This document shows positions 34,457 through 43,297 of a stretch of DNA of 64,000 bases, piece by piece. The notes below the pieces were generated by a model, which was not told the origin of the DNA, searched no databases, and saw only the letters and a list, made by a program, of their open reading frames with translations. Each line of letters starts with the position of its first letter. The first letter of the stretch is position 1. The translations under genes and the position numbers were made by a program. Source of the DNA: JACKOB01 sp024234575 (GTDB taxonomy: Bacteria > Pseudomonadota > Gammaproteobacteria > Pseudomonadales > Oleiphilaceae); NCBI GenBank assembly GCA_051208035.1, contig JBPJFZ010000007.1, forward strand, positions 186,001 to 250,000, given 5' to 3'.

Positions 34457-36601
34457 ATGAAAATTCACAATAGGGTGATCGCAATAGTGAAATTTGTCGT
34501 GTTGACGATACTGTTTGCATGCGCTTCCCTATTGGTACGCGCAGGAGAAAATACCCTCTTATCGCAAATGCTTCAGCCGGGTGATGTTTTATATATATCC
34601 TATCCCGGTGAGGCGGATTTTAATCAAAACTTTTCCATTGATGAACAAGGAAAAATTGACTTACCTGAGATGGGGCCATTTCAGGTGTCCGGGTTAGATA
34701 TCAATCAGGCCAATATAAAAATTAAGGAACTTATGGGTCTGATGTTCCGCGATATCGAGCGCATGAGTATCGAGTTAAGAGAACGAAATCGTCTTATTCA
34801 GGTGCTGGGTTATGTTAAAACACCAGGTTCCGTAAAACTTTCTGCTCAAGGAAATATTCAAACGGCGATTCAGCAGGCGGGAGGGCTATTGCCCGGGGCT
34901 CAGCTAGATAGGCTGCAGGTACAGCGTGGTAGCGAAACAATTAATTTTAGTTACAAGGCTTATCTCGATCAGGGGGATAGCGCGCTGCTTCCCGAACTGC
35001 ACTCTTTAGACACGTTGTTTGTGCCAGCTTCACCACTAACGGGTAATGTGCAGATAGAGTTTGACGCTGCCACTTTGACCGCTAGTGGTGATGCGGCGGA
35101 TGATAGCTATAGCTTCCGAATTTTTGGCGAGGTGCAAAGCCCCGGACGATTTGGTTTCAAGCAAGGTTACTCGGTTATTGATGCCATTATGCGGGCTGGC
35201 GGAGTGACACGCTATGCGGGTGTGGAACAAATAAAAATCATTACTAACAATGAGCCCTCTACCTTTAATCTCAAGCGTTATCTTGAAACCGGTGACACCA
35301 AGGTGATGCCCCTGCTAACCCCAGGAACTACCATTTTTGTGCCTATTCAGGAAGAAGAAATAAAAACCGGTAGCAATGTTGTATATGTCATGGGGGAAGT
35401 CTTCAAACCCGGTGCTTTTGAGAGCAAAGAGGGGGCGACACTGCTGGATATTCTTGCAAATGCCGGGGGCCCAACCCGCTTTGCAGAGTCACGTCAGATT
35501 CGCATTTTACGTGCTGACGGTATTGTCACTCCTTTCGATTTGCAGGGCTATACCGAAGGTAATTCTCAGGCGGCGTTACCACATGTTTCTCCGGGAGACG
35601 CGATATTTGTCCCCGAAAAGACTGATACCAATGAGTCGTCTTGGTTAAAAGTACCACCGCAGCGATCGATTCGAATCATAGGCCAGGTCTATAACCCAGG
35701 CCGCTTTGAGTGGTCGGATGAGATGTCATTGCTGGATTTGTTATCCCATGCCGAAGGTCCGACCGCGCGTGCAGACATCGCCAATATTCGCATTCTTAGT
35801 AATGATGGTGAAGGCAAAATTCGCACAACACTGTTTAACCTGGACAAGTTTGTAAAGTATGGCGGTGATTTGAAAGACATCCCGGTACTGAGGGCGGGTT
35901 ACACGATTATCGTTCCGGAACTACCACAGGACCCAAGCGATAACAAAGCTCAGTGGGTGCGTCAGTCGCGCGAGGACTCGATCTATATTATGGGACAGGT
36001 TGGTTCACCTGGGCGCTTTATGTTTAATGATGAAATGTCGTTTCTGGATATTCTTGCCGCCGCCGATGGCCCAACAGGTGAAGCGGATTTGCATCATATT
36101 AAAGTGGTGCATCGTAACGGAGGCAAAGCCCAGATGACGGAGTTGAATCTGGCACTGTACTTTGAAACCGGTGATGAAACGTTGCTCCCCATCGTTCGAC
36201 CCGGAGACTCTATCTTTATTCCAGAGAAGGGGGGCAACTGGTTAGATCAACCCAAAAGCGAAATGGTCCGAGTTATTGGTGCGGTGAATAAGCCGGGTAG
36301 ATATTACTTCAATGATGATATGACGTTGTTGGATTTACTTGCAGAGGCCGGGGGCACAACTAACACCGCTTACCTGGACAAACTTATTATCGTCAATTCG
36401 TCCTGTTGTGAAAACCGTGCGGTTAGCTTTGACCTCATGGATTTCCTTAAGTCACCTGATATGACGCAATTGCCATTGATTCGTGCGGGAGACACTTTGT
36501 TTATCGCTGATAAAAGTGACAGCAATTGGCGGATTTTTATGGATGGCGTTACCGATATATTCAAGATTATTTCTATTATTGGCATCATTGGAGCCCTATA
36601 A
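34457..36601 (+). CDS. sypC: Polysaccharide export protein with multiple SLBB repeats (SypC-like)
   Basis: About 714 residues, roughly twice the length of Wza. After a signal peptide (about 1-32) comes the Poly_export domain 'LQPGDVLYISYPGEADF' (about 40-110). At least six SLBB repeats follow, each with a '(G/E)xVxxPGxF...LLDxLxxAGG' pattern, starting near residues 114, 222, 309, 404, 509 and 602. A C-terminal hydrophobic helix ('DIFKIISIIGIIGAL') could span the outer membrane as in Wza. A clear lipobox is not seen. The start at 34457 is better spaced from AAAGG than the ATG at 34451. Confidence 0.9.
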   Translation: MKIHNRVIAIVKFVVLTILFACASLLVRAGENTLLSQMLQPGDVLYISYPGEADFNQNFSIDEQGKIDLPEMGPFQVSGLDINQANIKIKELMGLMFRDIERMSIELRERNRLIQVLGYVKTPGSVKLSAQGNIQTAIQQAGGLLPGAQLDRLQVQRGSETINFSYKAYLDQGDSALLPELHSLDTLFVPASPLTGNVQIEFDAATLTASGDAADDSYSFRIFGEVQSPGRFGFKQGYSVIDAIMRAGGVTRYAGVEQIKIITNNEPSTFNLKRYLETGDTKVMPLLTPGTTIFVPIQEEEIKTGSNVVYVMGEVFKPGAFESKEGATLLDILANAGGPTRFAESRQIRILRADGIVTPFDLQGYTEGNSQAALPHVSPGDAIFVPEKTDTNESSWLKVPPQRSIRIIGQVYNPGRFEWSDEMSLLDLLSHAEGPTARADIANIRILSNDGEGKIRTTLFNLDKFVKYGGDLKDIPVLRAGYTIIVPELPQDPSDNKAQWVRQSREDSIYIMGQVGSPGRFMFNDEMSFLDILAAADGPTGEADLHHIKVVHRNGGKAQMTELNLALYFETGDETLLPIVRPGDSIFIPEKGGNWLDQPKSEMVRVIGAVNKPGRYYFNDDMTLLDLLAEAGGTTNTAYLDKLIIVNSSCCENRAVSFDLMDFLKSPDMTQLPLIRAGDTLFIADKSDSNWRIFMDGVTDIFKIISIIGIIGAL

Positions 36602-36602
36602 C

Positions 36603-37301
36603 ATGAATCCTTTTTCTGATTTTCTAGAAATTGAACATATTTATTCGCAAACCCTGGGTAAGGGCATTAAGTCTGTGGCAGTGGCGGCTGCCAACCCAGG
36701 TGAGGGGTGCTCTACGTTGGCCTGCGCTTTGGCTGATCGGCATCAGCGATCCGGTCGCTCAACACTGCTGGTGGACATGAATTTATATCGACCATCCATG
36801 GATCGGCGTTACAACTTGCCACGCGCCAATTGGGACCTATCCGCACAAACATTTTCCCGTGCCATCATGAACGTGAGCCCTGGTATTAATGTACTGACGG
36901 CTTCTAAAAACTCTGCGATGGATTTTCGTCGCAGTGATTTGTTACAAGAAGTGATACGGCAATGGGAACAAGAGTTTGATGCTATAGTAATAGACACCTC
37001 GCCTTTGAACGCGATTAACCGTAATAACGTACAAGCAGAGCTTTTTTGCAGCCGCGTTGAAGCGACCTTGATGGTGGTACGTTCAGGGCTGACGACGGAG
37101 GCTGAATTACTCAATGCTTATGGAAAGTTACAGCGCCAGAATGCCAATGTCATTGGCGTTGTCATGAATGATATTGATTGTCCAACGCTTTCTGAAGAGT
37201 TAGTTCGTGAGGCCCGCCGCGTTGAAAAGTGGTTGCCGGCGCTTACTTCTTGGCTCGTCAGTAAAGTGCGGCAAAGCCATTTCCTGAATTTACCGGTATA
37301 A
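36603..37301 (+). CDS. sypD: CpsD/CapB-like ATPase of polysaccharide assembly (SypD-like)
   Basis: 232-residue cytoplasmic P-loop protein of the BY-kinase/ParA type. It has Walker A 'ANPGEGCST' (about 30-38), Walker A' 'TLLVDMNLYRP' and Walker B-like 'AIVIDTSP'. The usual C-terminal tyrosine cluster is absent: the tail reads 'SWLVSKVRQSHFLNLPV'. It may therefore act as an ATPase partner of the Wzz-like protein without autophosphorylation on a tail. The start follows the exporter stop by one base, so translation is coupled. An upstream extension in frame lies inside the exporter gene and is not used. Confidence 0.88.
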   Translation: MNPFSDFLEIEHIYSQTLGKGIKSVAVAAANPGEGCSTLACALADRHQRSGRSTLLVDMNLYRPSMDRRYNLPRANWDLSAQTFSRAIMNVSPGINVLTASKNSAMDFRRSDLLQEVIRQWEQEFDAIVIDTSPLNAINRNNVQAELFCSRVEATLMVVRSGLTTEAELLNAYGKLQRQNANVIGVVMNDIDCPTLSEELVREARRVEKWLPALTSWLVSKVRQSHFLNLPV

Positions 37302-37306
37302 ACATC

Positions 37307-38179
37307 ATGCAGCAGACAGAATCAGGTCGCTATTCATCTCTCTTAAGGCTGGTTTTTACCCTATGGATCAGTGGGGTATCTTTGGCAATAGCGGGCGAGC
37401 GCTCAAACCGGCTCGAGTTGAGTTTTGGTATTGTGCCGCAACAGAGCGCGCAAAAACTGGCGGCACTCTGGCAGCCGGTTTTTGATGTTATTCATCTTGA
37501 TACTGGCTATGAGGTGAGATTTAAAACAGCACCATCAATTCCCGAGTTTGAAAAGCGTTTAGCTGCGGCTGAATATGATGTGGCGTACATGAACCCCTAC
37601 CACTTCACTGTCTTTAATGCCTCTCCCGGCTACCATGCAATTGCACATGCTAAAGATAAAAGCATTAAAGGCATTGTCGTTGTCAGAGCTGATAGCCCAA
37701 TCAAAACGTTAGCTGATTTAGAGGGACAAACACTGGCATTTCCAGCCCCCGCCGCTTTTGCTGCCAGTGTATTACCTCGGGCCAGTCTCGCTGCCAGTCA
37801 TATCAATATCCAGGCGAGGTATGTACAAACGCATGACTCGGTTTATCTAACCGTCGCAAGAGGGATCTATGCCGCGGGTGGTGGTATTCAGCGGACGTTT
37901 AAGGGGATGCCAGAAGAAATTCAGAACCAGTTACGAGTTTTATGGACAACCCCTGGCTACACACCCCACGCTATTGCCTGTCGGCCAACGTTGCCCAAGG
38001 AAGTTTGTCAGACATTGCAACGCTCGCTGGTGGGTTTAGACTCTTCCAAAGCAGGGCGAACAGCCCTACAAGGTCTTGACATCATTGGTTTTACTGCAGC
38101 GACTGATGATGAGTGGGATGATGTACGTGCTTTAGGTATCGAACAGCTTAAACACCTGCAGCAGGAGAGTGGGCAGTGA
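37307..38179 (+). CDS. PhnD-like periplasmic phosphate/phosphonate-type binding protein
   Basis: 290 residues with a signal peptide (about 1-30). The fold matches PhnD/phosphite-type binding proteins: 'LSFGIVPQQSAQKLAALWQPVFD' at the start of the mature protein, 'YDVAYMNPYHFTVFN' and 'IVVVRADSPIKTLADLEGQTLAFPAPAAFA' later. No ABC permease is nearby. Its stop overlaps the GTG start of the hybrid kinase (GTGA), so it is made together with that sensor. It probably acts as the periplasmic ligand-binding partner of the kinase. The ligand is unknown. It is absent from the V. fischeri syp operon as I remember it. Confidence 0.85.
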   Translation: MQQTESGRYSSLLRLVFTLWISGVSLAIAGERSNRLELSFGIVPQQSAQKLAALWQPVFDVIHLDTGYEVRFKTAPSIPEFEKRLAAAEYDVAYMNPYHFTVFNASPGYHAIAHAKDKSIKGIVVVRADSPIKTLADLEGQTLAFPAPAAFAASVLPRASLAASHINIQARYVQTHDSVYLTVARGIYAAGGGIQRTFKGMPEEIQNQLRVLWTTPGYTPHAIACRPTLPKEVCQTLQRSLVGLDSSKAGRTALQGLDIIGFTAATDDEWDDVRALGIEQLKHLQQESGQ

Positions 38180-41100
38180 GATTATCATTTCGATGGAAGA
38201 CTGTGCTGGGTATTGCACTAATCGAGGCAGTGTTTTTGTTCGTTCTGATTGTCAACTCTCTGTCTATCCTGCGGCAATCACATTCCGAGCAGATTGAGCA
38301 GCGCGCTGCTACCCTGGCGAGATTGTTTGCTGCTGCCACGACCGACGCGGTGCTATCCACGGATCTGGCCACGCTTGAGTCGATGATTGCTGAACTGGCC
38401 TCTAATCGTGAGGTGCTTTATGTCAGAGTCTACGGAAATTCAGGTTTGCTGGCCGAGTCTGTGGGTATGTCGACTCCCCAACAAGTCCCTGATCAGAATG
38501 CAGGTTTAGTGTCTTACACGATTAAAGAAAGTATTCGGGTTGATAAAGAGGTTTACGGCAGTGTCGAGCTAGCCCTGGATACCTCTGACGTTAACGCGGT
38601 GTGGAACACGGCTCGCAGAGAAAGCATCAACATCGCTTTGTTAGAGGTATTACTGGTGGCAATAGCCTCATTGGTACTCGGCAACTACCTGACCCGTCAT
38701 CTTGGTCGTCTCCGCAACGGTATCGAGTCTATACAAAAAGGTAACTTTGAGCTGATTGAAAGCGATCAAAGCCAGGATGAGATTGGCGAAACCATTCACG
38801 CTTTCAATTCGCTGAGTCTTGAGTTGAAGTCTTCCCATCAGATGAATCTGACAGCGATACAGCAAACCCGTGAACTGGCTAATCGGCTTAGCCGAAAAGA
38901 GCAGTGGTTGCGCGCAGTCATAGATAACATAGCAGACGGTATTATCACTCTCGATGAGCGTGGAATTATCCGCTCGGCAAATGTGCCCGCGCAAAAAATA
39001 TTAGGCTACCGTAACGAGGAGCTGAAAGGACTTTCTTATGATTTGATCATTCTTGATGAACGACAAAGGGAGCGTGTAAGCCGTTTTATCCAAACTTCCC
39101 GTAAAGACAGTGGCAACTTTGCCACGGCACAGCATCATAACGAGGTAGGTTATCGGCGTGATGGCATGCCATTTTCTATGGATCTGACGCTGAGTTTTGC
39201 GCGTTTCGAGGATCAGGATGTTTTCATCATGCTAGTCAGGGACTTAACCTGGCAAAGACAGGTTGAGCAACAAGCCCTTATCAGCGAGACGATAAAAAGT
39301 GGTATGTTGGAGGCCAGTCTTTCTGCGGTTATCGCAATCGATGAGCATGACAATATCATTGAGTTTAATCCCGCCGCTGAAAAAATATTTGGGCACAGTA
39401 AAGAAGATGTCATGGGCAAGGAGATGGCTGGGATCATCTTGCCTGAACGATTTAGAAAGGCGCATAGCGTCGGCATGCAAAAGTATCTGAAAACGGGAAT
39501 CGGCCCGGTATTGAGACAAAGAATTCAGTTGGCAGCGTTAAGAAAAAATGGCGAAGAGTTTCCGGTGGAGCTGGCGATAACGCCGATTAATGTGGGTGAT
39601 AGTACGGTTTTTACGGCAGTGCTGGATGATATTACTGAGCGTCTTGAAGGCACACAAAGACTTGAAGAGGCCAAAGAAAGTGCTGATAAAGCCAATCTAG
39701 CGAAGTCGCGTTTTTTGGCCTCAATGAGCCACGAAATTAGAACGCCATTAAACGTGATTCTTGGCATGGTTGAGTTAATGCAGGGTACCGGATTAAACGC
39801 TCAACAACGCAGGCTTATTCAGTCAGCTGAGAACGCAGGTAGAAATTTACTCGAAGTTATTAACGATGTTTTGGATTTGTCGAAAATTGAAGCAGGAAAA
39901 ATGAAAGCTCATCCTGTACGTTTTAGCCCTGCCCGAATAATTGAGGAAACGGCTGAATTGTTTCAGCAAAGAGTGTGGTCCAAAAAACTAGGAATTCATG
40001 TTGTTATTACACGCGAGGTGCCATCGAGTATCTATGCCGATGTAACTTTTTTTAAGCAAATTGCCATCAATCTCGTGTCAAATGCTATTAAATTTACGGA
40101 AACCGGTGGTTTACTGTTGAAGTTGCAGGTTGAAACGGTAAGAAACGAAAGTGTATTGCTGCTAGAAGTGCAAGATACAGGTAAAGGTATCAGTAAAGAA
40201 AAACAGAGCCAAATATTTGAGGAGTTTACTCAGCTGCATACCGTGTCTGATGGGACCACCGGCACAGGGTTAGGGTTGGTCATTTGTCAGCAATTATCAC
40301 AACTAATGCAGGGAGAGCTTTCATTTCGTAGCGCTGAAGAAAAAGGTTCGTGTTTCAGTTTGCGTTTACCATTGCCGGCCACTTATCTGCCTGTTGCCGA
40401 GTATCCATACTCTGCAAATCATTGCATTGTGTTGTATTCAACCGACGAACTGTGGCGAAAGCACTATGCCGAGCAGCTCGGTTCCTGGGGCATAAAAGTG
40501 TTTACTTGTTACTCTGCTAGAGAGTTTTTTAAGGTGCTTGAGCTGCAAGCCGAGCAAGTGGACGTCTTACTATTTGATTATGCTGTTATTAAAGAAGAGT
40601 TGAATCCTATCCTGGATAAGGTCAACGAAGTCTATCCAGGCAAGTTTGGCATATTACTGTCGCGGCGCAATACGGCAGAGCCATTACAATGCAAGTCTCA
40701 GATCAATGGCGTGCTGGATGAGCCATCCAGGAGATTCCGTCTGGCAACCTCGTTGTTGGCTGCCCTTCACCACACGCCTTGGCGTGGGCTGCCGTTACAA
40801 ATCGAAACGACGGGTGGCAAACAGAGCGCCGCGCAGAGCCTGACGGGACGAATTCTTCTTGTTGAGGATAGCGAAGCCAATAGAATTATTGCTGAGGCAT
40901 TCTTGGCTCAGGTGGGATATGAAGTTGTCAAAGCGGTCGATGGTTTAGAGGCTATCAAGATTTTAAGAAAATCTCGATTTGACCTGGTACTGATGGATAT
41001 GCGCATGCCGAATTTAGGGGGGCTTGAAGCTACAAAGATTATTCGGGATGAAAAGCTGGCGATTGACACGCCAATCATTGCTTTAACCGCACATGCACTT

Positions 41101-41658
41101 ACGCAAGAAAAAGAGGCCTGTCTGACTGCGGGTATGCAGGACTTTCTGACTAAACCAATTGATAAGACAGTGCTACTTAAAACGGTTAATCATTGGCTAA
41201 GCTGCGGTTATGGTCAGGATGGTGATGCCACTGTTCACCCTTCGGGAGAGATATCATCGCCAGATAAGTCTGATACGGCGATAAATATTGGTATCGATAT
41301 AATTGATCGAGCCGCATTAATTCAGGAAAAATCGATCGAGCAACTCATCGAAGATACGAGCGATGCCGCAGCACGGCGAATGCTGAATATTTTTGATACC
41401 GAAGCACGCAAGCGCGTGCTAGCCATCGCCGAATGTATTAAGAAAAGTGATTACGAACAGGTAGAAACATCGGTACATGCACTTAAGAGCAGCGCTCAGA
41501 CTTTTGGAGCTTACCGTTTGCATCTATTGGCTAAAGAAGCCGAGTCTTGCTGCCGAGCGGGACGTTTTGACGAAGCATTTCGTTATTGTGACAGACTCGA
41601 GACGTTGGTAAACGAATCTCTCGATGAATTGGAGAAGCAGTTTGGCTATCGATCCTAA
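38176..41658 (+). CDS. sypF: Hybrid sensor histidine kinase with PAS, REC and Hpt domains (SypF-like)
   Basis: 1160 residues, starting GTG in a GTGA overlap. Order: TM1 (about 10-30), periplasmic domain, TM2 (about 155-178), HAMP, two PAS domains (about 245-370 and 375-500), HisKA with His519 in 'MSHEIRTPLN', and HATPase ('GTGLGLVI'). A degenerate receiver-like region lacking a clear acceptor (about 750-860) is followed by a receiver with Asp941 ('LVLMDMRMPN') and a C-terminal Hpt with His1101 ('SVHALKSSAQTFG'). It would phosphorylate the LuxO/SypG-like regulator and/or the REC of the switch protein through the Hpt. Ligand sensing likely involves the upstream PhnD-like protein. Confidence 0.93.
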   Translation: MRLSFRWKTVLGIALIEAVFLFVLIVNSLSILRQSHSEQIEQRAATLARLFAAATTDAVLSTDLATLESMIAELASNREVLYVRVYGNSGLLAESVGMSTPQQVPDQNAGLVSYTIKESIRVDKEVYGSVELALDTSDVNAVWNTARRESINIALLEVLLVAIASLVLGNYLTRHLGRLRNGIESIQKGNFELIESDQSQDEIGETIHAFNSLSLELKSSHQMNLTAIQQTRELANRLSRKEQWLRAVIDNIADGIITLDERGIIRSANVPAQKILGYRNEELKGLSYDLIILDERQRERVSRFIQTSRKDSGNFATAQHHNEVGYRRDGMPFSMDLTLSFARFEDQDVFIMLVRDLTWQRQVEQQALISETIKSGMLEASLSAVIAIDEHDNIIEFNPAAEKIFGHSKEDVMGKEMAGIILPERFRKAHSVGMQKYLKTGIGPVLRQRIQLAALRKNGEEFPVELAITPINVGDSTVFTAVLDDITERLEGTQRLEEAKESADKANLAKSRFLASMSHEIRTPLNVILGMVELMQGTGLNAQQRRLIQSAENAGRNLLEVINDVLDLSKIEAGKMKAHPVRFSPARIIEETAELFQQRVWSKKLGIHVVITREVPSSIYADVTFFKQIAINLVSNAIKFTETGGLLLKLQVETVRNESVLLLEVQDTGKGISKEKQSQIFEEFTQLHTVSDGTTGTGLGLVICQQLSQLMQGELSFRSAEEKGSCFSLRLPLPATYLPVAEYPYSANHCIVLYSTDELWRKHYAEQLGSWGIKVFTCYSAREFFKVLELQAEQVDVLLFDYAVIKEELNPILDKVNEVYPGKFGILLSRRNTAEPLQCKSQINGVLDEPSRRFRLATSLLAALHHTPWRGLPLQIETTGGKQSAAQSLTGRILLVEDSEANRIIAEAFLAQVGYEVVKAVDGLEAIKILRKSRFDLVLMDMRMPNLGGLEATKIIRDEKLAIDTPIIALTAHALTQEKEACLTAGMQDFLTKPIDKTVLLKTVNHWLSCGYGQDGDATVHPSGEISSPDKSDTAINIGIDIIDRAALIQEKSIEQLIEDTSDAAARRMLNIFDTEARKRVLAIAECIKKSDYEQVETSVHALKSSAQTFGAYRLHLLAKEAESCCRAGRFDEAFRYCDRLETLVNESLDELEKQFGYRS

Positions 41659-43195
41659 GCTTTATACGGTCGTATCATCGCGGGTGTTGTTACACGACAC
41701 CATTCGCGACGTACGGAAGAAAGTGCTGATTCTGCTGAATAGAAAAATACGGCAGGCCGATATTCTTGATAATCTGAAGTTAGTCATTTCTGAATATTTT
41801 AGTAATGTTATCAAGCACAGTTCCGAGGCGACGGAGATCGCTGTTTTGTTTTGTGATGAACCGGCGATGCTGGTGCTGGAAGATAATGGCGAAGCAATCA
41901 ACCAGCTTTTAGCAGCGGCACCTTCTATGTCGGCACTCACGCTGGATAATTCTCTGCACGAGTCGGGAATGGGGCTCGCGTTAATAAAAGAGTTGTTTCC
42001 GTCTTACCGCTACGAGGCAAAAGACGCAGAAATGGGTAGAAGTAACAATCGCTTATGGATACCGCTGCCATTTTGTCTAAAAATGAAAGTTGTAGTGATT
42101 GATGATGATCTTGCGCAGTTGAGTTTACTCGAGGCGTATTTGGAAGAGGATTATGATGTCATTACTTTTGATAATCCCCTGCAAGCACTTGAAGAATTGC
42201 CCTCAATAGGCTGCGATCTCATTATCTGTGATATTAAAATGCCAGAGATGAATGGTTTACGCTTGCGTGAAAAGGTGCTTGCGACCAGTGCAATGCGTCT
42301 TACCCCTTTTATTTTTTTATCCGGCGCCGGAGAAGATGAAATACAGCGCACGGCCGCCCACCTTTTGATTGATGATTTTGTACAAAAACCGGTCAATAAA
42401 AGTACGCTGATTAATACCGTGTGCCGAATTATTAAACGCTCGCAAGATATTCGTGAAAGTCATGATGCGGCATTGGATAAAGCGTTGACGCATAGTTTAT
42501 GGAACGCTTTGCCGGACAAGATAGGCCAGTATGAGTGTGATGCCAGTTATCGGGTCGCAACGAGAGGCGGGGGGGATTTTATTTTCGTTGAAAAACGGAA
42601 CCAAAGTACCTTGATTGTATTGGGTGATCTGATGGGACATGGCGAGCAAGCCAAGTTTTTCTCCTTTGCTTTGTCAGGTTATTTACACGGGCTATGTCTG
42701 GCCTTATCAAACTCCGGTTCAGTGAGTGATCTACTTTCCGGCTTGTCATCAAGAATCCAGTGCAGTCAGGTCTTGGCTAATACGTTGGTGACCTGTCTTG
42801 TGATGGAAGTGTTCGAAGGGGGCCGCATAGATATTGCCTCGGGGGGGCATCCCCCGCCTCTGTTGGTTGACGCGCAAGGTAATAGTAGAGCAATCGATGT
42901 GGGAGGGATGTTACCTGGCCTCTCAGATAGCCCGGATTACCAGATGATCAGTCTCTCACTACAACCAAGTGAGACATTGCTGGCCTATACTGACGGCCTG
43001 ATCGAAGGTGGCTTGAGTTCTTTAGCTGGTGCCGAAAGACAGGATTTATCTAAGTTGGCAGTGCTGTTGCGGGAGGGACATGCTGACTCGAAAAAGTGTC
43101 GTGCTGGCTATTTATTACAGGCGTTGATGGCTGATTTTACCTGCGATTTGCCAGATGACGTCACATTAGTCAGCATTGGCTTTGATGCCGGCTAA
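41642..43195 (+). CDS. sypE: HATPase - REC - PP2C (SpoIIE) switch protein (SypE-like)
   Basis: About 517 residues with three domains. An RsbW-like HATPase (about 1-135) has 'VISEYFSNVIKHS' and 'SGMGLALIKEL'. A receiver (about 140-260) has 'LIICDIKMPEMNG'. A SpoIIE-type PP2C phosphatase (about 300-515) has 'GGGDFIFVE', 'LGDLMGHGEQ', 'SGGHPPPLL' and 'DDVTLVSIG'. This is the SypE architecture: the kinase phosphorylates and the phosphatase dephosphorylates the STAS protein SypA, under REC control. The start is TTG 41642 with GGAG 7 nt upstream, inside the end of the kinase gene; ATG 41624 is possible but lacks an RBS. Confidence 0.92.
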   Translation: MAIDPKLYTVVSSRVLLHDTIRDVRKKVLILLNRKIRQADILDNLKLVISEYFSNVIKHSSEATEIAVLFCDEPAMLVLEDNGEAINQLLAAAPSMSALTLDNSLHESGMGLALIKELFPSYRYEAKDAEMGRSNNRLWIPLPFCLKMKVVVIDDDLAQLSLLEAYLEEDYDVITFDNPLQALEELPSIGCDLIICDIKMPEMNGLRLREKVLATSAMRLTPFIFLSGAGEDEIQRTAAHLLIDDFVQKPVNKSTLINTVCRIIKRSQDIRESHDAALDKALTHSLWNALPDKIGQYECDASYRVATRGGGDFIFVEKRNQSTLIVLGDLMGHGEQAKFFSFALSGYLHGLCLALSNSGSVSDLLSGLSSRIQCSQVLANTLVTCLVMEVFEGGRIDIASGGHPPPLLVDAQGNSRAIDVGGMLPGLSDSPDYQMISLSLQPSETLLAYTDGLIEGGLSSLAGAERQDLSKLAVLLREGHADSKKCRAGYLLQALMADFTCDLPDDVTLVSIGFDAG

Positions 43196-43297
43196 ATTAT
43201 CCCTTACACACGTAACATGCTCTAGTTTCTATGGCGCCCCGTCGATATCCCTCTAAACTATAAGTTAGTTTGAAATCGCAACGGATAAACATGCCTA

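Noticed and set aside
38148..38372. Minus-strand frame across the PhnD-like/kinase junction
   Set aside because: It overlaps two well-supported plus-strand genes in full and has no RBS.
42561..42567. G7 runs in the SypE-like gene (also near 42841)
   Set aside because: They encode conserved glycines of the PP2C motifs and are shorter than the G10 tract, so coding constraint explains them.
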